Part shown: positions 54,161-64,000 of the stretch, piece by piece | How the letters are laid out: each line of letters begins with the position of its first letter | Position numbering within the stretch: position 1 is the stretch's first letter | DNA from: Rhodosorus marinus | Taxonomy: Eukaryota > Rhodophyta > Stylonematophyceae > Stylonematales > Stylonemataceae | Direction of reading: 5' to 3' | NCBI GenBank assembly: GCA_029953675.1 | Contig: JAMWBK010000001.1 | Span: 3,550,501-3,614,500 of the forward strand | Length of the DNA stretch: 64,000 nt | The notes under the pieces: model-generated | The model's input: the letters and a program-made list of their open reading frames with translations, nothing else | Database searches by the model: none | What the model was told of the DNA's origin: nothing | Translations under genes and position numbers: made by a program

Positions 54161-57100
54161 ATGTGTCAGTGTGGGTTTGTTCCGTCGATGTTTTTCGGTA
54201 GTGAGCGGTTGGTTGGAAGATGTGCAGTAGTTGCGAGGTATGGACGGTCTGTTGTTCGTGCGTGTTCGAGCGTGGCTGGCTCTGTGGGCGTACGGGACTC
54301 AGACCACAGTTCGTTCTGGAGGCGTGCGCTGAAGAGGTCGACCCGCCCCTCTGCGAAGGAAATGGTGGAACGGGTCGACCTCACAGACGCTCTCGGCGTT
54401 TCCGCGCAGCTTCTCCAGAAGAATAAAAGACCTCCGCTCCTCGAGTACTTCCGAAGTAGAAAGGTAAGATTCCAAAGCACATGACCAGCGCGAGTCCGAA
54501 ACCTAGCCAGACGCTTACAATGGGCGTGTGTCTTCCCCCAAAACAGAGTGAACATCCCACAAAAGTCATCCTTGTCAGAATCGGAGAATTCTACGAAGCA
54601 GTAGGCGTCGATGCCATCATGCTAGTCCAGCACGCAGGCCTCAACCCAATGGGCAGAGGCGTACCACGAGCAGGATGCCCCGCAGTCAACCTCAGAAGAA
54701 CACTTCGTGATCTTGTCCTCGACGCAGGATTTTCCGTTGTCGTCTGTGAGGAGGTACCAGAGCTCTATTCATATGGAACAAGAACCAAAGGTAGGAACAC
54801 ATAAACAGAGAGAAAATTCTCCTACCCAAAATCGAGTGGTACAATGCTGTCTACTACTTTTCCTCCTCACTCCGGACCCTCTCTGATGGAGGGAGAAAGC
54901 CTAACCAACGGCCGTGATCCTCCGAGGAGGAGTCAGCTCTGGTCGGCTCACGCAGACAGGTCTTCTCAGCGCTGTTTATCCAGTTCTAGTTGAGCCAAGA
55001 CGAGCGAAAGATATCTGGAGGAACGAGAAAGCCTGACCAACGGCCGTGATCCTCCGAGGAGAAAGCAGCTATCGTCGGCTCACGGCGCGCGGGTCCTCCT
55101 CAGCGCTTGTTTATCCAGTTCTAGTTGACCCAAGAAGAGTGAAAGAGATCCGAGAGCGCTTGTTGAATTTTATTGTTTGCATGCCGCGTAGGAAAGGAAC
55201 GTTATGTTGCGCAGATTGTATCACCTGGAAATCCCAACTATCTTGTTGGACTGGTCGATCATGAGGATGGGGTGGTAGACTTTGAGAGGGAGCGACTGAC
55301 TGTTGGAATCTCAGCGGCGGTTGGTGGATTCTCGCTTACGGAGGTTGACGTTGGGATGATGACGTACTCGGTGAGCGATGAAAGAAAAATTGCTGACCAT
55401 ACAGCAGTGATCACCGAGATCCGCTGCTGGGTAGAGTTTTGCTTTTTCTGGAAAGGAACAGGTTCTGAAAGGATGTTTTCTTGACGTAGGTTCACACCGG
55501 ACAGACGATTGAAGGAGTGATAGCGAGGCTTCAGAGTGGAATGTACGCGGCGCCGATCTATCTACATGAATCGTTGTACAAGGGATCTTCACTTGGCTCG
55601 TGGAAGACGACCGGCGGCGATGTGGATGCTATTCTCAGGGTCGCGGCGTCGTTCCAGAATGAGGTATGCAAAGTGGTTAAAACCTGTTCCGGTTTGATAG
55701 AACGATCGTGCTTTAGCTAAGGTTCTTTACACCGTTTCGGCAACGATTCCTTCAGGCTGGTGGGGTAGAAGCCTTCTCGTCGCCAGACGCCGTGACGGGC
55801 CTGTTGGATTCCGTTAGCCGAAACTTGAGATTGGACAGAGAGGGTTTTGCGAAGACTACAAAAAAGCATACAACGAGGCCGCTCTACTTTTCGACTGCAT
55901 CACAGCTCGGTATTCACAGAACCAGGGGAGTTCCTGATCTAGTTGGACAGGGTAAGCGGGTCGACGCTCTGGTGGCAATGTAGGATTGATCTTTGCGAGC
56001 TGATTCAGTTTGTCGTCGTCGTCTTGGATCGATGTTGTGAAGTCGCTGGAAGGGACGCACCAGCTCTTGTCCGGCAGTGGATTAGAAAGCAGCTCCTGCT
56101 CCCACCGCCTCCGTCAATCAGCGCACAGCTTCGAAACGCGTCACTGTTCCTTCTCAGCCACCTCGAACCGCTTCCTGACTTCCCAACGATTGCTAAACAC
56201 CAAGTCGCACAGCTGGTTCGGTCAAAGGAGGCGAACGAAGTCTTCTTTCGTGAGCTACGTGATGCCTGTCAGTCCGTAAGATGTTCGACCCAAATCCCCC
56301 CCCCTTCAAACGCCCTCTAGTACCCAACAACCCCTCGGACTCATCATTCACAATATGCCTCCAGGTTTACACTGCGGGAAGCAACGACAAGACCAAGGAC
56401 TTTATCCAGTCTCTGACCGCATCAGCTGGCGTAGAGATCGGATTTGAACTTGACCTTGACGATGTCCTGTCGACCTGCAAGACGGCTATTCAGCTCATCG
56501 AGGACACCATCATCGTCGAACCGAGATCGGATCTCGACGAAGTATCCGAGCAGTTTTCAGATGATAAACGTAAGCATATCGTTGAAGGCTCTCTTTGTGA
56601 GCTCTCGAGCTCAACCCGCATCGAAGCGGTGATGCAGCGTGCAGCTAGATTTCAGCTCTGGTCTGCTCTTAAGCGGATCGAGGAGGCGGAGGTGGAAACG
56701 TATGCACGAGGCACATCTGCTTCCCAAACCACGTCGAGCGTAGCGTAGTCGTAAGGATCCACGGGCTGGTCAACGACATCTGAAGTCTTGTGCGTTGCGA
56801 GAAATGAAAGGGCTGCGGTAGGACAGACCCGCTCCCCAACACGATGGCTGGGGGCTGCGTCCGTCGAAGATGCAACCGGGTCAGAGGACAGACGGGGGCG
56901 CGTTGGTCGCCGCTGAGCGACGGGGGGAGATTTCAAACCTTCTCCCTGACAGGGTGGTTCGGGTCTGCCTTCCTTCGAAGGGGCAGCGGGTGTGAGGGCA
57001 GGCGATGACGAGTTGTCGGTCGCGGAGACCTTATCAGACGCATCGCAGCAGACTTGATCGGAAACAAACGCCGGAGTTTTGCTGCCCATTCGGGCTTAGT

Positions 57101-59477
57101 TCGATTGGCTTTTTGGTGGCCTTGGGCACGTCCTGTGCGCGGCTGGTGGTCTGAACGTGGAGCTTTTTTTTGCATTGTTTCAACAGGATTTTTGTTCTCT
57201 TTGAGAAAGTCGAATGAAAGCTTTGTCGGTAAGGTTCATACGGCCAAGTTCGAGAAGGAATGGGAGCGGGCTGAAGCAGCTAGGGCGGCGGTAAGCGTTG
57301 CGGCGGAGGAGCTTGCGCAGTTGGGTGAGGAGATCCGGAAGGAAAGAAAGCTCGGCGATTCGAAGAAGGACGTGGTCGGGATGTCTTTCGACCTGTTTAA
57401 CAATGCGGTGTGGTTGAGGTTGCCTAGTGGTCAGAAGGTAAGCCTTTTTGGTCTGGCTGACTCTCTGTGGGTGTCTACCCGTCCCCCCTGACAACTCCAT
57501 CTCTATCGTCTAGCTTGTGGGTCCCTTGATCCATCCAAAGGACCGAAACGGGATGGTAGTTGGCAACAGGTTCAGCACAGACAAGCTGGAAGCGGCCCAG
57601 GATGAGTACAGACTGAGCTGCTCAGAGTGCGCGAACGCGGTCCGTGACCAGCTGCGACATCTCTCCACGACTTTGGGGGGAGAGTCCCTACCACCGCTCG
57701 TGGGAGCTTGCGTACTGGCCACTATTGCCTCAGCCATGGTCCATCATGTAACGCACGCGGGTATACTCAACGGTTGGAACCCAGCCAGTGAGGTACGTCC
57801 TGTATCCTTGATCAGAGCTTCTACTTAACCTACATCTGAAACCGTAACGGGTCTCGAACAGCGCGGGTCCGATGTTGGCGATAGATCTATCGCTTTGAGA
57901 CAGTTCTGGCCGTACTGGCTGGATGGAAGCTCCAACAGAACGATCGCAAACTCGATCGACCTAGACAGCCTAGTGATCCTCTCCGGGCCCAACATGGCTG
58001 GTAAGTGGATCGATCAGGTCAACCCTCCGCAGAGAACGCGCGGGGTGGGCTTATAACTTATGCTTTGATTTCTTGTTTTTCTTTCGAACACAAAAGGCAA
58101 GTCGACGGTTCTAAGAAGTGTCTGTTCGATAGTTTTACTGGCGACGAGTGGGTTCCTCGTCCCCGCCAAGGAGGCGAGCGTGCCGTTCGTAGACTACATC
58201 ATGTTGAGAACATTCAGCTCTGATAGTCCTGCTGAAGGGAAGAGTGGTTTTGCTGTTGAGATGCATGAGATGAGATCTGTTCTGGAGGTAAGAGAAGGTT
58301 GGAGGCGGAAATGCACAGACTATCTCGCCACCCGCGGGGCGGGAGTGGCTATGCTCTCCAACTCGGATAAGGAGGGAGCACTGAACGAGAAGTTTGGTTT
58401 CTTCAGGATGCGACTGAGAACTCACTGGTTTTGGTGGATGAGCTTGGGAAGGGCACGGAGATGACGGCGGGAGCAGCGCTTGCGGGATCGATTTTGGAGA
58501 CGCTTGATAGGAGCGGATGCTATGGAATCTTTGCGACGCATCTACACGCGTTGTTTGATATGGAACTGGATGCACCGAACATGAAGGAAATGATGATGTG
58601 TTCTGAGAACGAGGTAGGGGAGTGAGATCTGGTCCTCATCGAGGGGTGCATTCGCTTAACCAAGTCTCCCCCTTTTTTAGGGAGGACGCGTTCGTCCCAC
58701 GTTGAAGGTTGCTGACGGACGGAGCTTGGAGTCGCTCGCGATGACCGTCGCGCGGGATTGCGGAATGCCCACCTCGGTAGTGAACCGGGCAGAGGAGTTG
58801 TTGGGACAGCTTCGGGGTAGGAGGAAGCTCGGAAAGGCTGCGGACGGGGCCAGCAACGGCAAGCAGGCTTTTAGTGCAGCAACGGCGGCGACACCCGACC
58901 ACCGTGTCCCTCCAGATCTTCAGGGCGCCGAACTCGTGCTTCGAAACGTCGTTTCCCATTCCTTATCGTGTGAACCGGTACGAGCAGCTGCCAGAAACCC
59001 TCAAAGGGTACCCCCTCCACCTTGCTAATATTCACACGAATGTCTGCTCCCGATAGTCATCCCTGGAGTCCATGGTTATTGAAGACTGCAAGAGAATTCG
59101 ACCGCCTCCAGCAGCGCTCAAGTCCTCTTGTGTGTACATAGTCGAACGGGAGGATGGACTGCTGTACTGCGGTGAAACCGATGATATTTGTGGACGACTT
59201 CTCTCACATCTGAAGGAGTTCCAGAGACAAGGACTCTACAGAATGAGGTTTGCGTTTCCCTCTATCCACAATACACCTCAGCCAGTGAACTCATTCAGCT
59301 CCGTCTCTGCGTAAACCGAACAGGTCGGTCTTCATACCGCTTCCGGAGTCAAGTAGTGGAAAGAGTGCGGCGAGGTTTTGTGAGACTAAAGTGATCGAGC
59401 AGTTGAAGACGGAGGGGTACCCGCTCTTATCGGATAAGGATCGATCTCATCGGTTTTTCGCTTCTGGAAGTAGGTAA
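54161..59477 (+). CDS. MSH1: MSH1: organellar MutS with C-terminal GIY-YIG nuclease
   Basis: Fifteen exons: 54,161-54,463; 54,547-54,790; 55,192-55,370; 55,490-55,663; 55,756-55,951; 56,043-56,275; 56,365-56,569; 57,187-57,437; 57,514-57,792; 57,862-58,000; 58,097-58,287; 58,407-58,613; 58,681-58,977; 59,057-59,247; 59,357-59,477 (1,069 aa; phases all fit). MutS domain I has the mismatch-recognition motif GEFYEAVG. The ATPase has Walker A GPNMAGKST, signature phrases SPAEGKSGFAVEMHEMRS and LVLVDELGKGTEMT, and FATHLHALF. Residues ~985-1,069 are GIY-YIG: SSCVYIVEREDGLLYCG, GRLLSHLKEF, and the catalytic Glu in ARFCETKVIEQL. In plants MSH1 suppresses recombination between organellar repeats and lowers mutation. 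The Arg/Val-rich N-terminus suits import. Exon 6's AAG acceptor and intron 7 (617 nt) are the least certain. Confidence 0.92.
54895..55158. repeat. Tandem duplication in MSH1 intron 2 (period 132 bp)
   Basis: Copies begin GAAAGCCTRACCAACGGCCG at 54,895 and 55,027 and share CGTGATCCTCCGAGGAG, TCGGCTCACG, CTCAGCGC, TTTATCCAGTTCTAGTTGA and AAAGA words. Both copies retain a coding-like phrase, VYPVLVEPRRAKDIW or VYPVLVDPRRVKEIR, that is not needed for the MSH1 frame. Confidence 0.85.
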
Positions 59478-59843
59478 AGCGCCGGCGTTGTTGTGTCTGG
59501 GGGATGAGACCCCAGCCATTTTAGTTGGCGGGGAAGGGCGTTCAATGTATACGAGAAGAAGGGCGTCGTGGGACGGCGAATCAAGAGAGGGATTGAAATA
59601 ATTTCGGACCCGCGAGAGAGCAATAAATATAGCAAGAGATGAATATCATATCCGCTTTGAGTCCCGGCGGTTACGATAGTCTGGGGTTGCGTAATTCTGC
59701 GCAACGCGTCTGCGAGTTGGTGGATAGGTCGCGTTGATTCTCGCACAAACAGGTCACCTCGTTCGCTCTGACTTTGACGCGATTCACGGTGCGTTTGATG
59801 ACCAGAGGGTGGGTTCTTTCAACCCAAAATGATAAACGGTCCT
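59478..59843. other. Convergent intergenic region
   Basis: Between MSH1 and the TMEM223-like gene 3' ends. A 99-codon minus-strand frame (59,447-59,746) overlaps the MSH1 end and is not supported. Confidence 0.5.
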
Positions 59844-61176
59844 TCACGTTTTGGCGGCTTTGGCCGTGTAGTCGTCTTCGTCAGTGTCCTTGGCCCCGGG
59901 CCGTCGCACCTCCTTCTTCTTTGGAATGAACTCAAGCACTCGTTGAGGATCTAAGAATGTCGCCCTCCTAAACACACACGGTGGAGAAAAAACAGGCCAA
60001 CCGCTCAGTTCAATGCGCGACGAGCCAGCGATCGCGCTCTACCGCTCGGATGGGCTCTCTAGAAGATCTCTCAAAGCTCGTCCAATTCCACAGGATGCAA
60101 ACACGATCGCATCAGCTTACCCCATATCTAGATGAAACACTTTCACGCCACTTCTGCCCTGATCGAGAAACAGGTCGAAAGTGCCTTCCCTGGTGCTCGA
60201 CATATTGTGGTTTCCAGCATTCAATGCGGCTAGTCTGAACTGCCTCGAATACAGGGATACGTGCTTCAGTTTCACCTTCCTCGTCGTAAATGGCATCCTA
60301 AGATTTACATAATAGACGACCAGATCTTGTCCTTTAGCTCTCCAATGCCCACTTGAATAGGTCAGCGCCCCTCGGAATCGGAGAGAGGTGATCAGTTCCA
60401 ATCTGGAACTCGAGGGGAATCCATGTTGGGGGCGGAGCGGGGGGTGGAGTCGGCATTTCTTACCAAGGTAGATAACCAGGTGTCTTGAGCTCCAAGTAAC
60501 CACCTGGACAGAGCTTAAGCTCCAGGACGAGATGATCTGTCCATCTGTGGGTTACTCTGGCAGTGAGGATGGCAACAACGATTAGGCCCATGGTGATGGA
60601 GAATTTTTGAGGGGCCGTGGTGAAGTCGACGGTTTCGACGTAGTGCCAGTAAAGCCCGGCGAGGGCGTACATTCCGGTGGTTGAAAAAGTCGCGATGGAG
60701 ATGCTGCGCGACCACACGCTGTGGGGGCGTTTGAAGAGGATCACCTCCTCCTTAACCTGCGGTATTTCTTCCTTGGTGATGATGTACTTTGCCTTGTCGG
60801 CTGCTTTGAAGGTACGCTCAGGGTTTCTGAGCTCATTGAACAGCGGCGAACGTCGTTTCTTCCTCCGGACGTTTCGGTACTCGCGCAGCATCTCAGCACT
60901 CGTCGGCTCCCTATCCTTCGGCAAAACCGAATCGTTAATGGAGTAGCCGACCTCCTTTAGCTTCGGTAAGGGTTTCACCTTCACCGGAAGTTTTTCTTCC
61001 TCCTTCTTGTTCTTCTTCACTGGCTCACCAGCGTGGTCAGCCAAACCCCTTATAAAATCCAGTCTCCACACGCCCAAACCCATTCCATGCTTACCACTCA
61101 CTCCCACCTTCCGTAAAAACGTCCGCGGGACCGCCCCGCTCGTCAAAAGCCGGCCGTACGTAAAAAACTTCGACAT
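59844..61176 (-). CDS. TMEM223-like mitochondrial membrane protein
   Basis: Three exons: 60,464-61,176; 60,121-60,297; 59,844-59,967 (337 aa), joined by phase-2 introns. An Arg/Lys/Ser-rich N-terminus without acids (MSKFFTYGRLLTSGAVPRTF) fits a mitochondrial presequence. A long charged linker is followed by VILFKRPHSVWSRSISIATF, two membrane helices (MYALAGLYWHYVETV and ITMGLIVVAILTARVTHRW), and the conserved-looking tail LELKLCPGGYLELKTPGYLP. This layout (two helices, then LELK/LEL-type beta segment) resembles TMEM223, an inner-membrane protein linked to complex IV assembly in animals. The resemblance is pattern-level only; other two-helix mitochondrial proteins are possible. The start ATG gives the presequence; an upstream frame has no ATG. 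Confidence 0.5.
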
Positions 61177-63425
61177 CGCTATTTCCTTTCGCTTCTTTAT
61201 CCTCCAATAACCACAAAATATTCTTTCCGTTTTCACTATCTTCACCTAAACCCCTTCAAGACAGAGTTCACATCAATCTAAGCTCCCCATTCTCCGTCCC
61301 CAGAAACAAGACTGTGGCCGGATCAATCCCCACCAACCTCAACCACATCCTCGCGAGGCCACTTTTCAATCAGCTCTCTTAATCCAAAGCCCTCATCCCT
61401 ACAAACAGAATCCTAAATTCCACTTCGGACAACCCCCTTCACTCCAACAGAAACCACTTCTTTCCTACTCAACGCCGATCACAAACAGAATTTCTCGTTG
61501 ACGAAAACCGTTCTGATTCTTCCCGTCCTCCCCACTTTATGATCAGAGGTCTTCCTTCAAACCACTCCCTCGCCAACCCAACCCGATGAAGACCTCTTTG
61601 GCATTCCTTCAAGAATCACTCAACACCTTCCTCGCCCTCCCGCCCGCCCTCCCGCCTACGCGTTTAGATCAGATCAGATAAGATCAATCAGGAGCTTTAT
61701 TTCGCTAATGACAGTGGCAAACCATCTCAATCCATCCTTCTCAAACTCGGTGAAATAAACAAAAACCAAACGCTCTCTTTTTCCCAAGAACCCCCCGATC
61801 CTTTCCGTCTTCCTACCAAACTCAACCCCAAGTCTTTCCTTCCATCACCAAAACGAACTGATGACGACGATCAGCTTTGTCATTCCCAGAAAATCACCAC
61901 ACCTCCACACACTTCAATATCAAATCAGTTCAACCAGAGTTTCGATTAGGAGCGTGCGAACTAGCTAACTCTATCACCTCCCAAAACATGCTCTGCTCTC
62001 CTCACTCAACGTACAACAAACTCTCTCTGCTCTGTCGCTCTATTTCTGTCTCTCTTTCTCTGTCTCTGTCTCTCTGTCTCTCTGCCTCTCTGTCTCTTTC
62101 TCTTTGTCTCTGTCTCTGTGTGTCTGTCTCTGTCTCTCTTTCGCTGTCTCTCTTTCTCTGTCTCTCTTCCTCTCGGTCTCTGCGTCTCTGTCCCTTTGTC
62201 TCTGTCGCGCGTCTCTGTCCCTTTCTCTGTCTCTGTCTCTGTCTCTCTTAAGAGCCAGATTCTTCGATCAAGTTTATCTTCGTCCGTCTTCCTTTTCTTT
62301 AATCAGATGAGTTCAATCAGAGCCTTGTGAAGCTAGCCTTTGATGCCGAGAGTGCTAGTCACCTCAGTACCTCGCTTGGCAAGAAGACCGGAACCAGATG
62401 TCCTCGATCCGATTGCCATACGACAAAACTAGTCCCTGCCTGGAGCTGGTGAGAGGGTGATTACCTACGCCAAATCATTTCGCTGTGAGCGGCTGGACCA
62501 ATGGGTCGCACTCGTGGAGAGAGTATGAGGACTGGCGCTGGTGGTAGAACAGTGAGTGCCACACTCACGCGTCACCTTCCTCATGCTCGCGATAGTACAG
62601 ACCTCAACTACACCGTTTGATCCATCAAGTACTTTCTTAACGGGTATGAGAGGGACGACAGCCCGAAGCATCGGGACTCTGCGAGCGGACCAATGTCCGT
62701 GGTAGTGGTGGTGGCTCACGCGAGTCACCAGTTCAAGCCGGCTTTTGGATAAGGGCGGCTCCGTCTGGTCCCATTGTTTTCTGAAGCCCGCCTTTAGCGG
62801 GGGTATGTGTCGTAAGTTTGCTAGACAGCTCCCCACTCTCCTCAGGTAGCTTGGCTCTGAATGGACTGATTTGATCGTATCCATCAGACAGAATTACGTT
62901 CCGCAGTGGCGAGCAGTGCACTTCGCCCACACATACTGTCATGGACCTCCACCCATCGACGCAACTCAGCTAGGAGGAAGGTGGTGAGCTGAATCTACCA
63001 TCTTCACACCAGCAGTGAGAAAAGAGCAAGCAAGGACCCTCACTGGGCAACTCCTCACAACAGGAAGGCTTTTGAGCTCAAGGGGGAGGAAGGTGAGCCT
63101 CATCCGTTTTCGTCTTCTAGAGGAAAACTAAAGTATCAAGGAAAAAGAAGAAGTGTCTTGCTCGGATTCCTCTGACGCAAGAGTCTGAGCATCCCATCAT
63201 TCAAGAGCAGCTCTGTTGAGGACAAAGAGGGAGGACTGAACGGAGTCTGGCGAGGTGCTGATTCAACTCGGAGCGGGTTGAACAGGATCAGTGCTGGTCA
63301 ATTCCTTATCTACCAGGTTGTGTCTTTACCTTTGAATAAATAACGGTCTGCACTTCTCCTCTTCCTTCCAGCTGACTTCCTATGAAGAGAGAGGCGGGGA
63401 GATCTGAGCTGTGCCCTCAAAAGCT
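61177..63425. other. Gene-free stretch with TCTCTG microsatellite
   Basis: C/T-rich to 62,040, then the microsatellite. A minus-strand frame at 62,465-62,884 and its overlap up to 62,942 show no family features. Confidence 0.55.
62038..62250. repeat. Pyrimidine microsatellite, TCTCTG-type units
   Basis: About 210 bp of TCTCTG and TCTCTT hexamers with a few other pyrimidine-rich units. Open frames through it (Ser/Leu/Cys-rich) are artefacts of the repeat. Confidence 0.95.
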
Positions 63426-64000
63426 TCAGATGGTATCGGGATCTGTCAGCATCTCGGAGATTTTCATGATCGTCTTCTGGAGCAGCACTGGCCTGGTGCT
63501 CGCCGATGGGATCACGATTCCCTCCTTGGCGTGGCGATCAGCTTTGCGAAGGCCGGCCAGTGCAAAAGGACGGAACACCTCGGATAGCGCGACCTCACAG
63601 CCCACCGTGCAGCAGAGGGCCCGGAGTAGTCCCATCGTTCTCAACACCATGAAGAGCTCAGCTGGGAACTCTGATATCGGTACTTCTCGGAGAGGGCTGG
63701 AGTTTGCAAAGGGGTTGATATCGATACCATCAGGGAGAGGCCCGGTGTCGAACAGTCCATTGGCGTAGATGGAGATCAAGTAGTTGGAACGAAGCTGGCT
63801 CGCCTCGACGGGGATGTCCAGAACAATGCCTAGCTCCCGGAAGGTCTGTGCAATCGCGTTCGGATCCTTGGAGCATATGGAAAGGTAAAAGGCGCAGAGC
63901 TTGAGGCGAAGCGTCTCGTCAAGGTGCTTGCACTGGCCAAAGTCCAGCATCGCCACGCGAGAATCCGGCAGCACGAGGAGATTGCCCGGGTGCGGATCCG
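63426..64000 (-). CDS. ABC1/UbiB-type atypical kinase, C-terminal part (partial at right edge)
   Basis: Open minus-strand frame continuing past the window edge. The first readable residues, DPHPGNLLVLPDSRVAMLDF, hold the nucleotide-binding motif DPHPGN and the metal-binding DFG of ABC1/COQ8/ADCK kinases. The rest is the usual helical C-lobe (LYLSICSKDPNAIAQTF-type helix and FAELFMVLRTMGLLRALC), ending IMKISEMLTDPDTI-stop. These proteins act in mitochondria or plastids, in quinone biosynthesis or lipid control. The N-terminal KxGQ motif and start codon are outside the window, so the subgroup cannot be assigned. The 191 visible codons have no intron. Confidence 0.85.
   Translation of the reverse strand, partial: DPHPGNLLVLPDSRVAMLDFGQCKHLDETLRLKLCAFYLSICSKDPNAIAQTFRELGIVLDIPVEASQLRSNYLISIYANGLFDTGPLPDGIDINPFANSSPLREVPISEFPAELFMVLRTMGLLRALCCTVGCEVALSEVFRPFALAGLRKADRHAKEGIVIPSASTRPVLLQKTIMKISEMLTDPDTI

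Noticed and set aside
56652-57089. Minus-strand frame inside MSH1
   Set aside because: Lies in MSH1 intron 7 and has no family features; the MSH1 join across it keeps frame and family alignment.
61877-62330. Ser/Leu/Cys-rich plus-strand frames
   Set aside because: Microsatellite translation, not a gene.
1-64000. CRISPR array, operon or riboswitch
   Set aside because: No regularly spaced direct repeats with unique spacers; spliced genes with separate promoters indicate a eukaryote.

Overview
This is nuclear DNA of a eukaryote, most likely a photosynthetic alga. Genes carry GT-AG spliceosomal introns, mostly 44-200 nt. Several products point to a plastid-bearing lineage: a plastid-type peptide chain release factor 2, a plant-type MSH1 (MutS fused to a GIY-YIG nuclease), and a REVEILLE-like [11 protein letters not shown] red or related early-branching alga is my guess from the overall character, not from a diagnostic marker. 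No bacterial, viral or organellar genome structure is visible.

Layout, left to right. 1-10 kb: partial mTERF-like gene, glutathione S-transferase, secreted spondin-domain protein, AAAP amino-acid transporter. 10-24 kb: gene-poor and repeat-rich, with a multicopper oxidase (14.4-16.3 kb) set among a decayed LINE, a 9-bp low-complexity array, AT-rich blocks, short tandem and dispersed repeats, and a complete but structurally aberrant LTR-retroelement insertion (20,594-21,805) whose gag segment is inverted on itself. 24-46 kb is the gene-rich core: Pumilio, RNA polymerase II elongation factor ELL, a fusion of an SS18/GIF (SSXT) domain with a MYB domain, release factor 2, a molybdopterin-binding (MoCF/CinA-type) protein, a PPR-like protein, PP1 phosphatase and Fcf1. 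46-64 kb: an unrecognised multi-exon gene, the REVEILLE-like MYB, MSH1 (15 exons), a TMEM223-like membrane protein, and the C-terminal part of an ABC1/UbiB kinase cut by the window edge.

A functional theme is organelle gene maintenance and expression: mTERF-like, release factor 2, PPR-like, MSH1 and probably the TMEM223-like and ABC1 proteins are expected to be imported into plastid or mitochondrion. A second theme is RNA and transcription control (Pumilio, ELL, SSXT-MYB, MYB, Fcf1). Neighbouring genes are not in operons; orientation is mixed.

The strongest unusual observations are: (1) the LTR element with a near-perfect ~382-bp inverted repeat of gag, flanked by a 5-bp target duplication; (2) the SSXT-MYB fusion; (3) a cluster of about eight short hairpins built on GCTGC-GAA-GCAGC around and inside the MoCF gene; (4) a 10-nt micro-exon and an 8-nt first coding exon; (5) several families of local and dispersed repeats. 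Exon boundaries are my own manual splice calls, checked only for reading frame and family alignment from memory.
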